From Porites lobata (lineage: Eukaryota; Cnidaria; Anthozoa; Scleractinia; Poritidae): a stretch of DNA of 64,000 nt. Position numbers and translations under genes: made by a program. Positions 56,501-64,000 of the stretch are shown here, one piece after another. Within the stretch, counting starts at the first letter, position 1. Each line of letters opens with the position of its first letter. Below the pieces are notes generated by a model. The model worked only from the letters and a program-made list of their open reading frames with translations, did no database searches and was not told the DNA's origin. The stretch spans positions 892,501-956,500 of the forward strand of contig CALNXK010000158.1 in the NCBI GenBank assembly GCA_942486035.1, written 5' to 3'.

Positions 56501-58382
56501 GTATGATACTGCTGTCCATGGTTTAGGAAAGCTTTTATCAAATAAAGCTTTGGCCTCATTTTCCCTTCATATCTCTGGGGATGTGCAAGAATTTGTAGCT
56601 GCTGTTATTAGCCGAGGAATTGCGCAACAAACTGTCCTCAAGTCATTGGCTTTCAGTGTTGACGGCAACCTTTGTCTCTCTGGTGTGACTGCTCTTCAAA
56701 ACAGTCTTCTAGAAAACTGTTCTTTAAATGATTTACGTCTGACTCTCCATGGAGAGATTCCTGACGACTGGCAGTCTGTTGTGGAAAATGTTTGTTCGGT
56801 AAAGAAGGGGTCAGTTAACTGTACTTTTCATCCAGACCCTGGCAATAGTATTACATATAATCAAGTGGCGCATTTTCGTCCTGCTGTGGTCGAGAGGGGG
56901 TTAGAAACAAAACAACACTTTACTGTAGTTCTTTGGGGAGAGCTGAAGTGTGGTGGAGCGGAAGATTTATTTGAGGTCTTGGTACCTGTCCCCCTGACAA
57001 GCCTGACGTTGAAAGTGCATGGAAAATTAGGTGATGGTATTGCTAATGTTATTAAAAGATATATCGGACGACAAAATACACTATCCTCCCTGACAATCAA
57101 CATTTGGAGAAAGTTGGCCCCGGGAACAGGAACCATACTTCAGGAACTATCAGATAAAAACGTAACTGTTCAAGTAAAGGAGCATGGCGTCTGCATTGTT
57201 TCTAAGGAAGTGTGCAACACTCTTGATGTCTCTATTGACAACCCTGCATCACTGGCACCAGTGCTCTCTGAACTGAAGGATACTAGAAAAGAGAAGATTA
57301 ATCTTAGAATCATTAACGACAGTAAAGTAAGTAGGGACTGGCCACGTCTTCTAGGTGATTCTTTGGCAGAAAATACATTGCTTACAATGCTGGATCTTAC
57401 GGTGAGCAACTACGTAACAAATTCACGAATAGGAAAAGTCCTCGGGGATAGTTTGCTGCGAAGTTCTTCATTAACAGTTTTAAGTCTTACAATCTGCAAC
57501 TACAGTAACATGGCAGAAGGCTGGGAATGCACGCTGGTCAACAGCTTGGCTAAAATGGCGTCATTAACCACACTTAGCCTCGCAATTGACGATCGTGGCG
57601 AGGTCAACTATCGCGTAGCAGATTTGATGGCAGTGAAGTCCTTGTCTATGCTTTCCGTCGTGATCAGCGGTAGTAAGTTAAATATTTTCTGGTCTCACTT
57701 TCTGAGAAAATGTTTGGAAGAATGCACTTCACTAACAAAACTCAGCATTACAATCAACAACTATCAGCGTGTCTGTAACGATCCCGACTTCGATTCAAGA
57801 CGCATTATTTACCGTTGGGAGGAAAGTTTTGCTTATGGACTGGCAAGTACCTCATCTTTAAAGGAACTAGCCATTACGATCAACAACATCACCTGTACTT
57901 ATTTTGACTGGGCAGAGAAATTAATTAAGGGACTCCCAGTGAACAATTCAATAACGTCCCTCACTGTCACAGTCAGTGACTACAACTACTTGAGCTTCTT
58001 GAGCTGGATACACCCTCTAAAAAGTTGTTTAGCGAAAAACAAGTCGTTAACTACACTCACTCTGACAGTAAATGACTACAGTGAAGCTGAACAGCGTAAA
58101 TACTGGCTTTATCCATGGAGATTTGGTGATGATTTTCCAGAAAACACTTCATTAACTGAACTCAATCTGACAGTCAACATCCGCAGTGAAGTAGGTGAAG
58201 ACTGGTTACCAAGTTTTTGTGACAATTTAATGAGGAATTGCTCCTCCCTGAGAACGGTGAGATTGCAAGTCAACAACCGTTGCACTACAAGCAAAAGTCG
58301 TATATATGACTTAAGCAAACTTCGGTTAAAATACCGATCATTATCCACATTTGAACTCTCTGTAACTTTCTATGGAGAGTAG
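47559..58382 (+). CDS. Gene 2: glycosyltransferase-NACHT-LRR receptor (paralogue), 5 coding exons
   Basis: Proposed join: 47559-47573, 51042-52275, 52781-52879, 54008-54103, 54421-58382, giving 5406 nt (1801 residues plus TAG). All junctions are GT-AG and phases agree. Domains match gene 1: glycosyltransferase to about residue 416, two linker modules (B then A) at 417-481, NACHT P-loop near 560-570, FQEYLAA near 866, LRRs from about 1050 on. It lacks one A-B pair, so the tether is about 65 residues rather than 126. Same orientation, same leader exons and about 42 kb spacing of the start codons point to tandem duplication. LRRs differ far more between the two genes than the glycosyltransferase and NACHT parts do, as expected if they sense different ligands. 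Confidence 0.82.
47933..48728. mobile_element. TIR element (cagggtccgatattaac ends)
   Basis: cagggtccgatatt and aatttcggaccctg ends; internal ggtcgccag/ctggcgacc pairs resemble the element at 6998-7923. No clear target duplication. Intron 1-2 of gene 2. Confidence 0.6.
48729..50741 (+). other. Intron of gene 2, no gene recognised
   Basis: Contains an inverted pair, taaacattcctgagatatttcaagtgttc-like (49608) against gaacacctgaaatatttctg (49438), bounding a ~220-bp element ending ggttttcccggccacact and agtgtgaccgggaaaacc-like (49420-49662), and a hairpin tattattcgccgaaggcgaa/gaggtgaataat (49886-49992). Confidence 0.4.
49418..49664. mobile_element. TIR element (ttacggtgtgaccgggaaaa ends)
   Basis: ttacggtgtgaccgggaaaac at the left and gttttcccggccacactgtaa at the right, followed inward by cacgaacacctgaaatattt and aaatatctc-like tracts; about 247 bp, TA at the edges. 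Confidence 0.7.
50742..50970 (-). repeat. Dispersed repeat, copy 3 (AAATCCAACTAG family, inverted, truncated)
   Basis: Reverse-complement match to 640-826: tcctcgagcctgactgggct, gactcagaggccat, ttagtaaaatccaactagtt, ccattgttttggttttcaaa. Lacks the ctactaggctatatg half. Ends 70 nt before the gene 2 glycosyltransferase exon. Confidence 0.6.
51042..52275 (+). CDS. Gene 2 glycosyltransferase exon
   Basis: The acceptor is CTCTCCTTTTAG and the donor G|GTCAG. It codes a GT4-like domain with KGGLSTINRELA, IGHGAVLGRQV, VVHTAPEELGMY and the EX7E motif EGFGLAALE. The reading frame stays open after the donor to 52334, so intron retention would yield a glycosyltransferase-only product with a hydrophobic tail; a similar read-through exists in gene 1. 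Functional residues are unchanged from gene 1. Confidence 0.9.
52781..52879 (+). CDS. Gene 2 linker exon B
   Basis: A 99-nt exon after TTTCATTTCAG and before GTAAAC, phase 1 at both ends. The coded peptide begins DFSKRLQPLDKGKKPLSP and ends LWRYAG; it aligns with the B exons of gene 1 over KGKKPLS. An internal AAAG|GTAAAA could act as an earlier donor at 52813, giving a 33-nt symmetric mini-exon. Confidence 0.65.
53641..53872. mobile_element. MITE (cctgggctgggttgttcaaa ends)
   Basis: cctgggctgggttgttcaaa and tttcgaacaagtgggcccagg are inverted, extended by ccagggttag/ctaaccctgg-like inner pairs and gcaaaatttcaa/aaaatttaac. About 232 bp, non-coding. Confidence 0.7.
54008..54103 (+). CDS. Gene 2 linker exon A
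   Basis: A 96-nt exon after TTTTTTTAG and before GTACGT, phase 1 at both ends. The coded peptide begins GGSKDEQDLSLKTTAVCS and ends PLHKG, aligning with A1 of gene 1 (DEQDLS shared). It is the last linker before the NACHT exon. Confidence 0.68.
54421..58382 (+). CDS. Gene 2 NACHT-LRR exon
   Basis: A 3962-nt exon with acceptor TTTTGCTCCCGACAG, entry phase 1, stop TAG. Same order as gene 1: YTRLKIISRRKADF; Walker A GSPGTGKTTF; Walker B LIILDGLDELP; CYVIATSRQE; NPLNLTLLC; FLHKTFQEYLAA; an acidic spacer; irregular LRRs ending at FYGE, as in gene 1. The acidic spacer (about 55800-55945) is longer than in gene 1 and holds runs such as DDNEDDDDEGQ, with a duplicated GW-E/D pattern. LRR substitutions are frequent. 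Confidence 0.92.
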
Positions 58383-58454
58383 AATAAGTTTCAAAAGCGT
58401 CATGACATTGTAGACGGGGGTCGCACAGGGAGTAGAGTTTTAGAAGTTTAGAGT

Positions 58455-58460
58455 AATAAA
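58455..58460 (+). terminator. Polyadenylation signal candidate, gene 2
   Basis: AATAAA about 75 nt after the gene 2 stop codon, in an AT-rich stretch. Position fits a short 3' UTR. Confidence 0.5.
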
Positions 58461-58830
58461 TAAGGACAAAGTAAAAGTTTGGCTCAAAAAGAAATTAGGA
58501 TTTGAAGGGACAGACGGCTAGTTGTTGGTACTGAATCTATTTTACAGTCATAACTGTTCATCAGTATAATGCCCAATTAATCAGAGGAATTCTAGCGCGA
58601 AACCCTTTGCGTTCTTGTCTCTCGGTGCTGTATTTATAGACATTATCAAGAATGTTTTTTTAAATTGTCTCCCACTTCACATGTCCATTACAAGAGATGC
58701 GTAGCACTATCTACTATTTACTGGATAATTGGATATCCAGCAAATAATGTTGATAGAGAAACAACCTATCTAGCAAGTACACTTGAGCTGTGTCCTAACG
58801 ACCATTAGCGGCCATCTCAACGGCTGTGTA

Positions 58831-59006
58831 AGGGCCTGTTTACATGGAGGTGGGGGACCCCAGGAAGGTGAGGTAACCCACTTAAGGGGTTTAACCCGCC
58901 TGTCCATATAATCTCTTATTTCAATTTAATCGTGTTTACATGATAGGTGGGCTGACCCGCCACATGTTACCTTACCTATCTGGGTCTCCCACCTCCATGT
59001 AAACAC
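58831..59006. mobile_element. 176-bp MITE (gcctgtttacatggaggtgg ends), TA-flanked
   Basis: cctgtttacatggaggtggg and cccacctccatgtaaacac are inverted, with gaccccagg/ctgggtc inside and TA at 58829-58830 and 59007-59008. Inner motifs (aggtaaccc; gacccgccacatgttacc) recur at 62949-63025 next to the transposase, suggesting that element may supply its transposase. A second hairpin, tatactggatacctttt/aaaagttatccagtata, follows at 59007-59055. Confidence 0.72.
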
Positions 59007-59879
59007 TATACTGGATACCTTTTCGTGACGACATGAAAAGTTATCCAGTATAGTGTGAACAACAACTGCACAGAACTGGAGCAAGTCGTTCACATACATC
59101 GAACATTGGTTTGGTGCACTAAATACCAATCTTCACTTCCATCTCAGTAGGGTTCCAGTCATTGCTCCTACTCATTTACTGAATACCTATTCACACTGAG
59201 ACAAAGAGTGACAGAAACTTATCCAATATCTGACGATCCACTTTCAAGATTGGTGCATTGACACATTGTTCTGTTACAAAAATTGAGCCGAAATCACCAT
59301 TGTTATGTGTGAACATGTGGTTTTTCATGTTGGCACAAGAGTTTTCCGGTAAGTGCGAACATAGCCTCAATAAAAATAGTCCGGTGGCTTAGTGCAAAAT
59401 TTTGGCAAGATCTATACAGAGCGGACAAAAGCACCAAACTTTGCATGGTTGTAGCTTAGGGCATGTTAGTCAATATTAGGATCGGTGCCCACTGCGACCT
59501 CTTCAGGATTTGCAGCAACTGCTCGCTGAACTTCTTCAACAACCTTCCATGATGGGTTGCCTGTGCTGAAAATTGCAATCCCTTGTTTTTGTCATTCTTT
59601 GATGAAAATCACATAAAAAGGCAAGTAGATGAAAAAAGAAACTGTATTGATACTATTATTATTGAAACCAATGACTAAAACAAGTCAATTTAATAATATA
59701 GCAATAATGATATACCATGGTGGGTGCCCTGTGCTAAAATATCAATTCCTTGTTTTTTGCCTTTATTTTGATGAAAATCACATGAAAGAAATGAAAATGA
59801 AAAAAAAAATTGTATTATTTTTGAAACCAATGACAAAAAGTTTATATATAATGGTAATAAGTGTGAATATATGAGAGTA

Positions 59880-60300
59880 AGTCAATGTCTGTCCGCTAGA
59901 TAGCTAAGTGGAAGGTTATTAAGTGGTTTGAAAACTGACGAAAGAAGTTTAAAAACAACATGGTAACTAACAGGAAGCCAGTGAAGGTCAAATAAATAAT
60001 GTGTTCACAAAGTTTACGAGTCCGAGTAACGATCCTGGGGGCAGTGAATTGCAATTAATAGTCTATTTTGGATGTTAATAAAAGCATGCACAGTAATTTT
60101 GCTAGACACCTGTGTGAGACACTTTCTTATCTTTGATAAGTTCCTGAGCAGGTAAAACGATAATCTTCGAATGTTGAGACGTGTGCGTCAAACAGCACGT
60201 TGTCATCAAATACTACTCCCAGGTGGTTCTTAGCCTTGCGTTACCCATAATGAAGTCGCTAAAGGGTGGACGAGTACGACTCATCGACAACATAAGCACG
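59880..60300 (-). pseudogene. Reverse transcriptase C-terminal fragment (LINE)
   Basis: Minus strand, downward from about 60250: KNHLGVVFDDNVLFDAHVST, ESVSHRCLAKLLCMLLLTSK, then (frame change) LFDLHWLPVSYHVVFKLLSS and VFKPLNNLPLSYLADR. The LGVxFDDN...DAHVS and LHWLPV blocks are the usual post-catalytic motifs of CR1/L2-type LINEs. Stops and shifts throughout. Confidence 0.7.
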
Positions 60301-60404
60301 ATTTCAGTCTTATCGTCTTCAGTCTTATCAGCTCGTTTCTACACACCAAGAGGGAAATTAGTTAGGATCGTTGTCATACTTACCAAGGGTGCGAATCGAA
60401 GAGA

Positions 60405-61155
60405 GAGGATCTGAGAAACCCATTGGTTTAAACAATTATCTATAGAACGCTCCTTGACAATTTACTAGAATTCAAAAAAGAGGACTGTGTTCTTGTTGCA
60501 ATTAAGTTTGATACTGAAATCACTACAGTAGTAAACAAATGCAAAGTGGCCTCAATCCTGTCACCTTTCGTCCAAGTTAGAAAAAGCAAACTAGAAAAGA
60601 GAAACACGCATCATGGTTGAAGCAGACCAGAAACAGCAAGTTGTAGACTGTGGCACCAAACGAGCTTGGAAGACTGACACTAATGGAACTGCAAGGTCTG
60701 TGCCTTTTTATGTAACGAATACAGCTTATGAAGTTTGGCAAGTATAAAGAAATGTGAATCATGCTCCACTGCATTTGCTACGTACTCAGTGAGTTCAACA
60801 AATACTCTTGATTTATTTAATTCCTCGTCTTCCTCGGCCTTCCAGGCTGCTTTACTTTTCTTTTATAGCGTTCCTCTGACATGAATGCCTATTTCGCAAG
60901 TCAGTTAAACAGCAAACATTATGTTTTGAATCAATGGCAATCACACTTGCTTCTCCTTTCTCTTGCTTTTTCTAACTTGGACTTGCTAAACGTGAGGCGA
61001 CAGGATTGCTGCTTCTTTGCATTTTTACTACGTAGTGATTTCATAATCAAACTTAATTGCAACCGGAAAACAGTTCCCTTTCCTGAATTCTAGTACATTT
61101 TCAAGGGGCGTTCTATAAATGCTTGTACCGTTAAACCAGTGGGCTCCTCAGATCT
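60405..61155. repeat. Inverted repeat nested in the long-TIR element
   Basis: 60408-60610 (ggatctgagaaacccattgg; atagaacgctccttgacaat; gttgcaattaagtttgata) is inverted at 60945-61155 (attgcaaccgg; gaattctagtacattttcaa; ccagtgggctcctcagatc). Arms ~200 bp, spacer ~330 bp without a gene. Confidence 0.75.
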
Positions 61156-62361
61156 TCTTTTGTTGATTCTTGGCAAATATGACAATATAAATAACCAGTA
61201 AGAAAATAAACTCAGTATAGTCATTCATAAACGGCACAAAATATGAAGCGAAAAATATGGCTTTTGATAACACATTTATCACCAAGAAGAGCTTAAAACT
61301 TCACTTAAACCTGTCGTGATTCAAATTGTACACGTTTTCCCCCCAAAACGGCAATTTATTCTAGCAGATACTTACAGTCCATGAAAAGACACCTTCAAGC
61401 CGCCATCTTGAAAGACCATTTGGGACTGAGTACGCATCTGAAAACATCTTCCTTGGATACTCCATTTAGTTGACTTGTTTTTGTCATTGGTTTCAATAAT
61501 GATACAATTTCTTTTTTCATTTTCATTTCTTTCATGTGGTTTTCGTCAAAATAATGGCAAAAAACAAGGAATTGATATTTTAACACAGGGCACCCACCAT
61601 GGTATATCATTATTGCTATATCATTAAGTTGACTTGTTTTAGTCATTGGTTTCAATAATAATAGTATTAATACAGTTTCGTTTTCCATCTACTTGCCTTT
61701 TTTATGTGATTTTCATAAAAAATGGCGAAAAACAAGGGATTGCAATTTTCAGCACAGGGCACCCATCATGGAAGGTTGTTGAAGAGCGAGCAGTTGCTGC
61801 AAATCCTGAAGAGGTAGCGGTGGGCACCGATCCTAATATTGACTAACATGCCCCAAGCTACAACCATGCAAAGTTTGGTGCTTTTGTCCGCTCTGTATAG
61901 ATCTGAGCCTTTAGCCACCTGACTAAAAAGGGAATAGTTTACAACTACAGCTGTAGGTTAATACTCGTTTGACTTGTCCTTTTCATTTTAAGTCACAAGG
62001 TGTGCGTTTATTTGTTGTATATTTGTTACTTTGGAAGCTGAGTGGAAATTGTGGTTAATCTTTCGTAGGATCTATTTTAGTGTGATTAATAACTTTGTAT
62101 TTGTAAACACGAGACCGTTGTTTTTCAGGTGGACTTCATGTGAGTTTGACAGCTTATATATCTTGAGCGAATCATGTTATTACACTGAATCGTCTTCTTA
62201 TTCCATTTCTGTACGTAGAGATACAACCTACCTTAAGGGAATTCAATGTTTAGCAATCCTTAGAATATTGTTAGTTTATTCACCAAATTAGAAGATAGCA
62301 ATTTTTGCACACTCTGATTGGCTCGCGTAACTCAGAATATCCTTGGATACGACAGTTTCGA

Positions 62362-62453
62362 AAAATGAAATTTTAGCGGTAAATGAAGCAGCCGCACCAA
62401 CAAATACCAAGAAAGAGACAAAATTTGGCTTGTCGGAGTTTACTGATCGGTAG
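62362..62453 (+). pseudogene. Possible recombinase-type N-terminal remnant
   Basis: Frame from 62376: AVNEAAAPTNTKKETKFGL then SEFTDR and a TAG. The NTKKxTKFGL phrase resembles the start of KIAA1958/Crypton-like coral proteins. Short and broken; could be chance. The surrounding 61926-63190 has a hairpin near 62570-62710 (actatccccctcaagg / cccttcaggggatagt) and no other gene. Confidence 0.3.
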
Positions 62454-62946
62454 AAAAAAATTTTCTTACTGAATTTGCAACAAATCGTAAAAAATGATCG
62501 CCAAAACATCGTCAATTGAAACATAAACAAACTCTAACTGACACCTGTTATCTACAAAAAGTTCCTATTTGATTTGTATCCAACTGATTTGGTAAATACT
62601 AAATCAACTATCCCCCTCAAGGTCGGTTCATAGCGCTAGATATATACCCCGACGCTTCGCGTCTCGGTATATTCCACCAGTATTCACCTCCCCTTCAGGG
62701 GATAGTTGTATATCATATGTTCTATATGCTTCACCCAGGGAAAACATAGAGCGGGTGAAGCACAAGAGTGAAGCACGTGAGTGCACGCTCAGATCGTGTA
62801 ATACATGGAAATGAAAAGACAATGTGAGGGGAGAAGACAAGCAGCCTAAAGTTTGTGAATTGTTGTTGCTTGGGAGACATCTATCTTTGTTTGACACAAA
62901 GTTGTGATTTTGTCATTTACAAGTAAATTCTTTCCCTAACATTATG

Positions 62947-63030
62947 GCCCTGTTTATATGAAGGTGGGAAACCCCAGGTAGGCGAGGTAACATGTGGCGG
63001 GTTACCCCACCTTACATGTAAACGTATCAC
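62947..63030 (+). mobile_element. Probable left end of the Tc1/mariner-like transposon
   Basis: ccctgtttatatgaaggtgg, gaaaccccaggtaggcgagg and taccccaccttacatgtaaa resemble the TIR and subterminal repeats of the MITE at 58831-59006. The other end lies beyond the window. Confidence 0.5.
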
Positions 63031-63193
63031 ATTACAGTGCGAAGCTCGCTACCGTTTCCACCGGAACAAGATTTTTGACATTTCTTTTTTTGATTGGGGG
63101 CGGAGTTTGACAGACCGGTTAAAATTACCGCGCGCGAGAGAAATAAGCAGCCAGAAAATAAATTTGAAAGAAACTAGTGAGTAGAAAAGAATA

Positions 63194-64000
63194 ATGTCTC
63201 AAGCCACAGCAAATATACAATTGCGTGTTAACGCGAATGGCGGCCTATACGATAATGGAAGAGCACTACCTTCTCTTGTTCGTGAGCAAATATTAGATTT
63301 GAACCACCAAGGTTTAGGCCAACGCGCTATTGCAAGAGAAGTCAGGACCAGCCATACATTTGTGAAAAAAGTTACCAGTAGTTACAATGTAATAAATTCG
63401 TCGATTCGTACACCACGAACTAATTTTCTTGAACCTAAAATTGACGCGAACGTTCTTGAATACATTGAAGTGCAAAAACGAATAAAACCGAGCACCTACG
63501 CTTCTGAGATACAACAAAGGTTACTGTTAGATGGAGTGATTCATCCCAATGACCTTCCAGGAACGTCACAGATCAATCGGCGACTCAGACAAGACCTCCT
63601 ATTTAGTAAGAAGAAACTGACGGTATGTCCATTTGAAGCAGAAAAATCAGGTGCATTGGAACGGCAAGACGAATATCTACAAGCCATATCAAGATATCCA
63701 GCCAGTAGGATTCATTTCTTTGATGAATCAAGTGTTGTAAAGACCACTAATAATCGCCGCTATGGAAACGCTAGGGTCGGCGAACGAGCTATTGAATTTC
63801 AACGTTACGCTTCTAACGCTACCTTTACTTTAATTTGCTCCACTCAGTTGTTGGTGTTGATTACTTCAATATTCTTCAAGGCCCATCAAATGGTTTGGAA
63901 CTCCTAAATTTTTTTGACGACGCGTTGCAAGTAGAACGGACAGATGGAAGTGCTGCTTTAGAGCGTGGTGATGTTGTAGTGATGGACAATTGTGGATTTC
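63194..64000 (+). pseudogene. Tc1/mariner-like (IS630 superfamily) transposase, partial and frameshifted
   Basis: ATG at 63194. Residues about 22-70 form a paired-like helix-turn-helix (VREQILDLNHQGLGQRAIAR, then TSHTFVKKV). A second DNA-binding part follows (IDANVLEYIE ... KPSTYASEIQQRLLLDG). The catalytic DDE domain starts with IHFFDESSVVK (first acidic residue). Near 63830 a one-base deletion shifts the frame; the next frame continues as NLLHSVVGVDYFNIL, then GPSNGLELLNFFDDAL and GDVVVMDNCGF, the second Asp block. The window ends before the third acidic residue. The frameshift makes this copy inactive. The enzyme class cuts and pastes elements at TA sites. Confidence 0.8.

Larger units (their letters stand above)
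59377..61925. mobile_element. Long-TIR DNA element (2.5 kb, arms ~450 bp)
   Basis: Left arm 59377-59838 and right arm about 61470-61925 are inverted copies: tagtccggtggctta/tagccacctgacta, gatctatacagagcggacaa, gcatggttgtagctt, ggatcggtgcccactgcgac, gaaaatcacataaaaaggca, gtgggtgccctgtg. The core holds a second inverted repeat (60405-61155) and a dead LINE piece. No transposase recognised, so probably non-autonomous. Confidence 0.85.

Overview
The window looks like nuclear DNA of an anthozoan cnidarian, most likely a stony coral. It is AT-rich, has spliced genes with GT-AG introns, and is packed with short inverted-repeat transposons, satellites, tRNA-derived SINEs and decayed LINEs. The deciding clue is the gene content: NACHT-LRR receptors that carry a group-1 (GT4-like, GT-B fold) glycosyltransferase at the N-terminus. 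As far as I recall, that combination was described for Acropora NOD-like receptors. The species cannot be named from sequence alone.

Two paralogous genes lie head to tail on the + strand. Gene 1 (non-coding exon at 3339-3412; coding 5311-28622) and gene 2 (non-coding exon at 42941-43014; coding 47559-58382) share one layout: a 74-nt leader exon with an upstream ORF; a small exon giving the first 5-6 codons; one ~1.23-kb glycosyltransferase exon; a series of ~93-99-nt linker exons; and one ~3.96-kb exon encoding NACHT plus leucine-rich repeats. The splice sites I chose give in-frame products of 1860 and 1801 residues. The linkers are two alternating types, A and B, all with phase 1 at both ends. 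Gene 1 has A-B-A-B and gene 2 has B-A. The expected product is a cytoplasmic ATP-binding sensor whose LRR end detects a ligand and whose glycosyltransferase end is the presumed effector.

Region by region: 1-3300 holds terminal-inverted-repeat (TIR) elements and the 5' flank of gene 1. 5650-11175 (intron 1 of gene 1) is a 116-bp satellite broken by nested transposons and a LINE. 12700-24660 is the linker-exon region, with a SINE, a palindromic GGAGTTA array, a 185-bp triplication and a large fold-back element built of GGTTATTT repeats. 28740-29375 is a 95-bp tandem repeat just 3' of gene 1. 29700-40100 is an intergenic transposon graveyard that includes a large broken inverted repeat. 40100-58460 is gene 2 with its 5' flank, whose intron 1 contains an internal duplication and a Crypton-like recombinase fragment. 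58830-62000 holds a MITE and a 2.5-kb long-TIR element. The window ends inside a frameshifted Tc1/mariner-like transposase (63194 onward).

No CRISPR arrays, rRNA genes or convincing functional tRNA genes were seen. Apart from the two receptors and the transposon remnants, I find no other protein gene. Intergenic and intronic open frames are explained by repeats.
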